Source: JBAYZQ01 sp041672385 (GTDB lineage Bacteria; Spirochaetota; Spirochaetia; Sphaerochaetales; Sphaerochaetaceae). Taken from it: DNA of 12,624 nt. A program made the translations under genes and the position numbers. Below the pieces are notes generated by a model that saw only the letters and a program-made list of their open reading frames with translations, made no database searches and was not told the origin of the DNA. Positions 7,372-12,624 of the stretch are shown piece by piece. The stretch is from contig JBAYZQ010000053.1 in NCBI GenBank assembly GCA_041672385.1, forward strand, positions 1 to 12,624. The letters run 5' to 3'. Position 1 is the first letter of the stretch, and each line of letters opens with the position of its first letter.

Positions 7372-8433
7372 CTACATCAAAAACACTCCGTTACTCTTTG
7401 CTTCTTTAAGGTCCTCTTCAGTCCAAATTGAAGCCTGTACTTCTCCAATATGTGCTTTATGCAATAAGAACATGCAGAGTCTACTTTGGCCAATTCCTCC
7501 ACCAATAGTTTGAGGAAAATCACCATTAAGTAATCTTTGATGCCAATATAATTCCTTTCTTTCCATAAAATTACGCATCTTTAATTGTTTTAAAAGAGTT
7601 TCGCTATCAACTCTTATACCCATCGAAGATAGTTCAAGAGAATCTTGTCTAACTGTATCCCAGACTATTAAATCACCATTTAAACCATAGTAATGATGTT
7701 TTTTTCCATCTTTATCAGTATACTCGTCGGTTTCTGTTGACCAATCATCATAATCAGGACTTCTTCCTCCATGGCTTTCACCATCACTGAGTTCTTTTCC
7801 AACTCCAATGATGAATATAGCTCCATAACGCTCTGCTAATCTTCTCTCTCTTTCTGTGCTATCAACATCAGGATACATTTTTAGTGCATCTTCACTTTGA
7901 ATAAAGGTTAAATTATTTGGAAGGACTCTAATACATTCTGGGTAATTCTGTCCAATGAGGAATTCAGTTCTTTTTAATGCTTCATAAATCTTTAATACGA
8001 TTCTTTTTAGGAAATCAAGGTTACGTTCTTCTGCGCTCATAACCCGTTCCCAATCCCACTGATCAACATATATTGAGTGGATATTATCAATTAAATCATC
8101 TGGTCTAATTGCATTCATGTCAGTATAAAGTCCAGTTTCTGGTTCAAAACCATAATCGGCTAATGCCATTCTCTTCCATTTGGCTAAAGATTGAACAATT
8201 TCCATTTGGCAATTATTCATGTTTCCTACTTCAAAACCAACTGGACGCTCTACGCCATTAAGATCATCATTAATACCACTCCCCTTTTTTACAAATAAAG
8301 GACTAGTAACTCTAGAAAGTTTAAGTTCTCCACTTAACTCTCTCTCAAAGGTATCTTTTACAAATTTTATAGCTCTTTCTGTCCTCTGTGGATCTAAAAG
8401 AGATTTGTAATTTTTAGGAAATATAGACGCCAT
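7372..8433 (-). CDS. asnA: Aspartate-ammonia ligase (asparagine synthetase A)
   Basis: Cytoplasmic enzyme making asparagine from aspartate, ammonia and ATP, releasing AMP and pyrophosphate. It is related to class II aminoacyl-tRNA synthetases. It has 353 aa; the E. coli enzyme has 330. Signatures run through the whole length: VKKGSGINDDLNGVERPVGF (residues 48-67), GLYTDMNAIRPDD (from 101), HSIYVDQWDWE in the middle, GIRVDSETLLKQL, and the class II motif-3-like GGGIGQSRLCMFLLHKAHIGE near residues 310-330. Nothing seems missing, so it should be active. The ATG is supported by AAGGAG about five bases upstream. It lies 76 bp after the MBL-fold gene and 69 bp before pfp, in the same direction, with no terminator on either side. 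Confidence 0.97.
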   Translation of the reverse strand: MASIFPKNYKSLLDPQRTERAIKFVKDTFERELSGELKLSRVTSPLFVKKGSGINDDLNGVERPVGFEVGNMNNCQMEIVQSLAKWKRMALADYGFEPETGLYTDMNAIRPDDLIDNIHSIYVDQWDWERVMSAEERNLDFLKRIVLKIYEALKRTEFLIGQNYPECIRVLPNNLTFIQSEDALKMYPDVDSTERERRLAERYGAIFIIGVGKELSDGESHGGRSPDYDDWSTETDEYTDKDGKKHHYYGLNGDLIVWDTVRQDSLELSSMGIRVDSETLLKQLKMRNFMERKELYWHQRLLNGDFPQTIGGGIGQSRLCMFLLHKAHIGEVQASIWTEEDLKEAKSNGVFLM

Positions 8434-8441
8434 AAAAACTC

Positions 8442-8481
8442 CTTATATGGTTTTTTATACAAAAAGACAAATGTATATTAA
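8442..8481 (-). promoter_or_regulatory. Possible asnA promoter (two alternatives)
   Basis: The gap before asnA holds two overlapping minus-strand candidates. TTGTCT (8470-8465), 17 bp, TATAAG (8447-8442) is well spaced, but its -10 overlaps the ribosome site, so the transcript would be nearly leaderless. TTAATA (8481-8476), 16 bp, TATAAA (8459-8454) would give a leader of about 14 bases. Both are weak, and read-through from the upstream gene is possible. Confidence 0.3.
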
Positions 8482-8509
8482 CCTTTTTTTATTTTTTTAT
8501 TAAATTCCT

Positions 8510-9910
8510 CTATAAAATATATTCATCATAAGGTTCAGGGCATACTGCCTCGAACTTAAACTTTTTATTAATAAGTTTCGTATAAAATTTTGCTGTTTCT
8601 TTTTCACCATGAACAACAAACACCTTTTTGGGAACATTTTTAAAAGCTTCAAGCCAAAGTAGAAGGCCTGATTGATCAGCGTGCCCACTTAAACCCTCAA
8701 GTTCAACTATTTTTGCATTAACTTTAATATCTTCACCGAAGATTTTTACGTTTTTCTCACCACCAAGAATTCTTCTTCCTAAAGTTCCTTCTGCTTGGTA
8801 ACCTGTAAAAACTATTGAACACTCACTTCTCCAGAGATTATGTTTAAGATGGTGTTTTATTCTTCCAGCCTCACACATTCCACTTGATGAAATAATTACA
8901 CAGCTTTCCTTTCGGCTGTTAAGCTTCTTTGATTCACTGGCTTCAGTAACTGTTACAAGGCTTGGAAAAATTATTGGATTTTCACCTTCTGAGAATACTT
9001 TCATAGCTTCATCATCGTAATAACCTAAAACATTTTTACTGAAAACCTTTGTAGCCCTTACAGAAAGGGGACTATCAACAAAAACAGGTACACTAAAATT
9101 ATTTTCATAATAAAGATGTCTTAAAAGATAAAGAATTTCCTGGGTCCTTCCAACAGAGAAGGATGGGATAATTACATTTCCACCTTTACTAAACGAATCC
9201 TCAATTACTTCTTGTAGTTTATTTGCCCTTGCAGTGGTCTTCATAGCTTCTTTATTGTGCTCCCGGTCTCCATAAGTTGATTCAGTCACAACCCAGTCAG
9301 CATAACTAAGATAATTAGGATCTTCAATTATTGGTTGATTAAGATTTCCAATATCTCCACTGAAAACGATTTTCTTTGTTTGATCCTCTTCAAAGCACCA
9401 TAATTCTATTGACGCAGAACCTAATAGATGTCCAGCATCAACAAACCTTATTTTTACATTATCATTTAAGTAAATTTCCTCATTATAAATATGGGATTCA
9501 AAAAGAGTTAACGCTTTCTCTGCATCTTCTGTATCGTATAAAGGTTCTACTCTATCAAATCCTGCTCTTAGATTCTTTCTAGATTTCCATTCTGCATCAG
9601 ATTCTTGAATATGGGCGCTATCAAGTAACATAATTTGACATAAATCAGAGGTAGCTCCCGTACAAAGTATTTTACCTTTGAAACCTTTCTTAACAAAATA
9701 AGGTATCTTACCACTGTGATCTATATGGGCATGAGTTAAAAGAATAAAATCAAAAGCTTCTGGATTTATAGGCATTTCATAATTATCCATTCGTTTTTCA
9801 TCTGAACCTTGAGCAAGTCCACAATCTACTAAGATATTTAAACCTGAAGCTTCTAGAATATGCATACTTCCCGTAACTTGCCTAGCAGCTCCAAAAAAAG
9901 TTAATCGCAT
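8510..9910 (-). CDS. MBL-fold/β-CASP ribonuclease-like protein
   Basis: Metallo-β-lactamase superfamily protein with a β-CASP domain, the group of CPSF-73-like and bacterial 'RNA-specific exonuclease' proteins, 466 aa as usual. Zinc ligands are complete: HAHIDH (60-65), H161 in DAGHLLGS, D186 in VFSGDIGN and H434 in VVHGE. The β-CASP part shows ESTYGDREH (210-218), PSFSVGRTQEILYLL, SSGMCEAGRIKHHL and GHADQSGL (from 409). It should cleave RNA in the cytoplasm using two metal ions; RNA turnover or processing is likely, but the targets cannot be read from the sequence. The ATG has AAGGAG six bases upstream. It begins 16 bp after the LUD-domain gene, so the two form an operon; the functional link is not obvious. 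It is not RNase J, which is longer and has different motifs. Confidence 0.93.
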   Translation of the reverse strand: MRLTFFGAARQVTGSMHILEASGLNILVDCGLAQGSDEKRMDNYEMPINPEAFDFILLTHAHIDHSGKIPYFVKKGFKGKILCTGATSDLCQIMLLDSAHIQESDAEWKSRKNLRAGFDRVEPLYDTEDAEKALTLFESHIYNEEIYLNDNVKIRFVDAGHLLGSASIELWCFEEDQTKKIVFSGDIGNLNQPIIEDPNYLSYADWVVTESTYGDREHNKEAMKTTARANKLQEVIEDSFSKGGNVIIPSFSVGRTQEILYLLRHLYYENNFSVPVFVDSPLSVRATKVFSKNVLGYYDDEAMKVFSEGENPIIFPSLVTVTEASESKKLNSRKESCVIISSSGMCEAGRIKHHLKHNLWRSECSIVFTGYQAEGTLGRRILGGEKNVKIFGEDIKVNAKIVELEGLSGHADQSGLLLWLEAFKNVPKKVFVVHGEKETAKFYTKLINKKFKFEAVCPEPYDEYIL

Positions 9911-9926
9911 TAGTTTCTCCTTCTAT

Positions 9927-10592
9927 TTAGAATCCCAAGGATTCTCCTACTATTATTACATTTATTCTATCTTTTACTCTTTGACGAGATAAAATTACTG
10001 TTGAACAACAAATTGTATTTACGCAACCTGAATTTTCACACATTGTCTTATCCAAATACATGCAATAACCATGTTTGCTACAAAAGGTATCAGCTCCTAC
10101 TCTGTCACAATTTGTTGGGGCGCTTACTAAGCGAACCCTTTCTACTGCTGCTTCTAAATTACTAACTATCTTATTTATTCCACATACAACAATCACTCTC
10201 TTAGGACCAAAAATCATGGCACTTACTCTATTTCCATTACCATCAACATTATAAAGAAGGCCATTTACAGTAATTGCATTGGTTCCAGTTAGAAAAGTAT
10301 CACAATCAAAGGCTTGACGTTTAAGTTTTTCAAGTCCTTCTTTAGTCAGGTTTTTATCAAACCTATCCAACATATTATAATTTCCTTTTCTTACTTCTTC
10401 AATAACTCCACATTCTTGTAAAGTTATAGAACCACCAAAAGCTATGGATTCTCCTTCTTTTAACAATTCTTTTAAGAGAGGAACAACTTCTTTGGCGGTT
10501 TCAACGTAAAATCCTTTCATGTTGTTTTTTTCTAAAGAATGTATTACTTTTTTACTAATCAGAGCATTGTGTTTTTTTAAACTCTCATTCAT
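9927..10592 (-). CDS. LUD-domain (LutC/DUF162-like) protein
   Basis: Protein of the LUD family, the domain of LutB/LutC lactate-utilisation proteins, here as a stand-alone 221-aa form common in anaerobes and annotated 'lactate utilization protein'. Typical segments: EKNNMKGFYVET near the N-terminus, SIAFGGSITLQECGVIEEVRKGNYNMLDRF, FLTGTNAITVNGLLYNVDGNGNRVSAMIFGPKRVIVVCGINKIV, and a C-terminal INVIIVGESLGF. Between about 162 and 196 there are seven cysteines (C162, C171, C177, C185, C190, C195, C196), suggesting a metal or Fe-S site. There are no LutB ferredoxin motifs and no LutA/LutB neighbours, so a lactate role is not supported here; the actual function is unknown. The ATG is well supported by GGGAGGA six bases upstream. 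The gene heads the minus-strand run. Confidence 0.88.
   Translation of the reverse strand: MNESLKKHNALISKKVIHSLEKNNMKGFYVETAKEVVPLLKELLKEGESIAFGGSITLQECGVIEEVRKGNYNMLDRFDKNLTKEGLEKLKRQAFDCDTFLTGTNAITVNGLLYNVDGNGNRVSAMIFGPKRVIVVCGINKIVSNLEAAVERVRLVSAPTNCDRVGADTFCSKHGYCMYLDKTMCENSGCVNTICCSTVILSRQRVKDRINVIIVGESLGF
9929..9945 (-). promoter_or_regulatory. Hairpin over the LUD stop codon, before the MBL gene
   Basis: On the minus strand AGAATCC-TTG-GGATTCT forms a perfect 7-bp stem with a three-base loop. It includes the first base of the LUD stop codon and ends 19 bp before the MBL start. No T-run follows, so it is not a terminator. It could protect the upstream message or affect translation of the next gene; this is inferred. 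Confidence 0.35.
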
Positions 10593-10644
10593 TTTTATTC
10601 CTCCCTTTTATCAATAATTTAGCACCTAGTATTTAAAATATTAG

Positions 10645-10650
10645 ATTATA
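10645..10650 (-). promoter_or_regulatory. Possible -10 box for the LUD-MBL operon
   Basis: A perfect minus-strand TATAAT lies about 55 bp before the LUD start codon. No convincing -35 is found 16-18 bp upstream of it (the hexamer there is close to TGTGGT), so this is only a weak candidate. Confidence 0.25.
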
Positions 10651-11042
10651 TCTTTCATACTGAATATACCACATCATTACAAATTTTATAAGTAACAATA
10701 AAGAATTTTGATACTCTTAATTATCAATAATAACACTAAAAGATAAAATCTTTAAATCTTTTATTTTCTTGCTAAAGTGTACTTATTCTAGGATATAAAT
10801 AAAATTTAGCCACTATATGTTCCATCTCTATTTATTATATCATATGAATTTTTTATAAATCATAACCTCAAGATTAAAAAAACTTTTCTATAGCTTTATA
10901 CAATTTGCCGCTAATTTCTTTATATAGTGAATTAGGAATTTAAATTTAAAATTTGATCACATGTTTAGGAATAATTATAATAATACTTGTTTCCAGTATT
11001 GTAAGACTTTATAATAAAATAAAACTAAAAATGATTAATTAC

Positions 11043-11080
11043 AAAACAAATTCTTATTATTTGTGATGATTTGTTTTTTT
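11043..11080 (+). repeat. Inverted repeat with T-run upstream of the SIR2 gene
   Basis: AAAACAAAT (11043-11051) pairs with ATTTGTTTT (11069-11077), followed by further T residues to 11080. The core ACAAAT can instead pair with a nearer ATTTGT (11059-11064), because that half-site occurs twice. The stems are AT-only apart from one G-C pair, so stability is low. It could be a weak terminator shielding the SIR2 gene from upstream transcription, or a chance product of the AT-rich region. Confidence 0.3.
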
Positions 11081-11087
11081 ATACTTT

Positions 11088-11116
11088 TTGATAATGGTAT
11101 TGTAGATACTACTAAT
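11088..11116 (+). promoter_or_regulatory. Possible promoter of the SIR2-family gene
   Basis: TTGATA (11088-11093, 5 of 6) is followed after 17 bp by ACTAAT (11111-11116, 4 of 6), predicting a start near 11123 and a leader of about 36 bases. Such matches are common in AT-rich sequence, so confidence is low. Confidence 0.3.
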
Positions 11117-11158
11117 AAATAATTATGCAATAAAAAAAATTAAAATAGGATATAAAAT

Positions 11159-12624
11159 ATGAGATTTCTGATTAACGATAATGAAGCTCCTGATATTCCA
11201 GAAAGATTACTACAAAATCATGAAGATGGTAATGTAGTTTTTTTCTGTGGAGCTGGAATTTCCGATTCTGCTGGTTTGCCTGGATTTAAAAAACTTGTTG
11301 ATCAAATTTATGAAAAATTGGGTTGCGAAAAAGATTCTCTTCAAGAAGAAGCTTATGAAAGCAAACAATATGATTTAGCTATTTCTCTTTTAGAATCATC
11401 AACTTCAGGAGGGAGAGATAAAGTTAGAAGTAAAATTTCAGAGCTTTTAAGGAATCCTAATATTTCAAAAACTTCAACCCAAATACATAAAGCCTTGCTT
11501 ACTTTATCAAAAACAAATAATGGAAATATAAGGTTGATTACAACAAATTTTGATCAAATATTTGAACATATTATAAAAGAAAATAATTCAAAAATTAACA
11601 CTTATATTGCTCCCGCATTACCAATTGTAAATGAAGATTGGGATGGCTTGGTATATCTACATGGATTATTAAATGAAAACCCAAAATTAAATAATAAAAA
11701 TCAATTAATAATTTCTAGTGGAGATTTTGGCCAGGCTTATCTAATAGATAGATGGGCTGCTAGATTCCTTGGGCAGTTATTTAAAAAATATTCAGTTTGC
11801 TTTATTGGTTATAGTCTTGAAGATCCTATTGTTAGATATATGACTGATGCAATTACTGGTACTAGAAATAATGGTGAAAACCCACCAGAAATGTTTTCAT
11901 TTTGTAGTTATAACAAGAAAGAAGAATTACAAGAAAAAGAATATATAATTAATAAATGGAAATCTAAAGGAATAACACCTATTCCATATTATGAAGAAAA
12001 CGACCATCATTTATTAAATGAAACCATTTTTTCTTGGGCTACTTCCTATAAGCAAGAGCTCCAGGGTAAAGTTTATGCTATTAATGAATTGATTGATAGG
12101 AAACCTTCAATTAGTACGGTTGAAGATGATATAGTAAAAAAAATGATATGGGCTATCAGTGATGCTTCAGGAAAACCCGCAGAAACTTTTGCAAAAACAA
12201 CACCTGTATTTGATTTAGAATGGTTAAAATCATTTTACTCAAAAAAATACTCTTCCAATGATTTAGTTTTATTTGGTATTAATAATACAAACAAACGAAA
12301 GTTTGAAGATAATTATACTCTATTAAATAGACCCTATCCTGATAATTCTTACCCACCTAAAATGTCTATTGTTAATTCAGAATTAGTAAGTAATAAATGT
12401 GATAAAATAATGAATTGGATATTTCAATGGTTATTACGCCACCTTAATAACCCAAATTTAATTATATGGGTAAATCAAAATGGGGGGAATATTAATTATA
12501 ATTTTAAAGAAATGATTATAAGAAGATTAAATGAAATTTCAAAATTGGAGAAAGAAAATTGTAAAACAGAACTTCAAAAAATAAAAGACAATAGTCCTGA
12601 TGGTATCCCAGATGAAGCAATGAA
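11159..12624 (+). CDS. SIR2-family protein, DUF4020-like, probable NADase (3' end outside window)
   Basis: Large SIR2-domain protein cut by the right edge after 488 codons. The ATG has AGGA eight bases upstream, and the SIR2 fold begins soon after it. Residues 26-43 hold the NAD-binding loop (FFCGAGISDSAGLPGF); TTNFD (128-132) supplies the N and D of the active site; YLHG contains the catalytic His (H168); SSGDFGQAYLIDRWAARF (186-203) and FIGYSLEDPIVRYM (215-228) are typical of bacterial SIR2 defence proteins rather than deacetylases. The zinc-finger Cys pairs of deacetylases are absent. Beyond residue 285 the sequence is helical and poorly conserved, with WLLRHLNNPNLIIWVNQNGG (about 424-443) resembling the DUF4020-associated type; that family call is from memory and moderate. 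Related proteins deplete NAD+ on phage infection. The gene is isolated after an AT-rich gap, which fits an accessory element. Trigger and partners are not visible. Confidence 0.85.
   Translation, partial: MRFLINDNEAPDIPERLLQNHEDGNVVFFCGAGISDSAGLPGFKKLVDQIYEKLGCEKDSLQEEAYESKQYDLAISLLESSTSGGRDKVRSKISELLRNPNISKTSTQIHKALLTLSKTNNGNIRLITTNFDQIFEHIIKENNSKINTYIAPALPIVNEDWDGLVYLHGLLNENPKLNNKNQLIISSGDFGQAYLIDRWAARFLGQLFKKYSVCFIGYSLEDPIVRYMTDAITGTRNNGENPPEMFSFCSYNKKEELQEKEYIINKWKSKGITPIPYYEENDHHLLNETIFSWATSYKQELQGKVYAINELIDRKPSISTVEDDIVKKMIWAISDASGKPAETFAKTTPVFDLEWLKSFYSKKYSSNDLVLFGINNTNKRKFEDNYTLLNRPYPDNSYPPKMSIVNSELVSNKCDKIMNWIFQWLLRHLNNPNLIIWVNQNGGNINYNFKEMIIRRLNEISKLEKENCKTELQKIKDNSPDGIPDEAM

Larger units (their letters stand above)
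10593..11158. other. AT-rich intergenic region between divergent genes
   Basis: No credible gene lies here: all open frames I checked are shorter than about 20 codons and lack a ribosome site. GC is about 18% by hand count over 10681-11160, well below the flanking genes. It contains the upstream signals of both divergent genes. A tandem copy of AAATCTTT (10746-10761) lies inside a weak 8-bp inverted repeat (TAAAAGAT with ATCTTTTA, 10737-10763). A 6-bp inverted repeat, AATACT with AGTATT, lies at 10982-11000, and a terminator-like repeat at 11043-11080. No tRNA, insertion-sequence ends or CRISPR-type repeats were seen. Confidence 0.7.

Noticed and set aside
8442..8470. TTGTCT-17-TATAAG upstream of asnA as a promoter for a leaderless transcript.
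   Set aside because: The -10 overlaps a good AAGGAG ribosome site, which would be pointless on a leaderless message; more likely a chance match. Kept only as a low-confidence alternative.
9927..10592. The LUD gene as part of a lactate-utilisation (lutABC) operon.
   Set aside because: No lutA or lutB homologue is next to it, and the sequence is the stand-alone type with a Cys-rich tail.
10593..11158. Small genes or a structured RNA (such as a retron-type RNA) in the gap before the SIR2 gene.
   Set aside because: Open frames are under about 20 codons without ribosome sites; hairpins are short and AT-only, and no reverse transcriptase is in the window.

Overview
The window is AT-rich and carries nine protein-coding genes in three blocks. 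The organism is a diderm bacterium: there are a β-barrel protein ending in Phe, a LolA-like periplasmic protein and an RND exporter. A long pyrophosphate-type phosphofructokinase, AsnA, a LUD protein and low GC together fit a spirochaete (Spirochaetota). That assignment is an inference from gene content, not from a marker gene.

Left block (2-4361, plus strand): an envelope-export operon. An MMPL/RND transporter cut by the window edge is followed closely by an exported LolA-like 'outer membrane lipoprotein-sorting' protein and an outer-membrane β-barrel. A strong hairpin terminator closes the operon. The set looks like a three-part route (inner-membrane pump, periplasmic carrier, outer-membrane protein) for a hydrophobic substrate that cannot be named here. 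A TetR repressor gene converges on it from the other strand and has a palindromic operator candidate over its own promoter.

Middle block (4373-10592, all minus strand): read in transcription order, a LUD-domain protein, a β-CASP metallo-β-lactamase RNase-like protein, asparagine synthetase A, PPi-dependent phosphofructokinase, a DUF188/YaiI protein and the TetR gene. Short gaps suggest the pairs LUD-MBL (16 bp) and pfp-DUF188 (7 bp) are co-transcribed. A good promoter candidate precedes pfp. AsnA releases pyrophosphate and the next gene's enzyme consumes it.

Right block (10593-12624): a very AT-rich gap of 566 bp (about 18% GC by hand count over 10681-11160) with no credible gene. It is followed by the first 488 codons of a plus-strand SIR2-family protein that runs off the window. 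The SIR2 active-site residues are intact, and the layout resembles the large SIR2/DUF4020-type proteins linked to anti-phage NAD+ depletion. This is the most likely accessory or defence element here, and any partner genes lie beyond the right edge.
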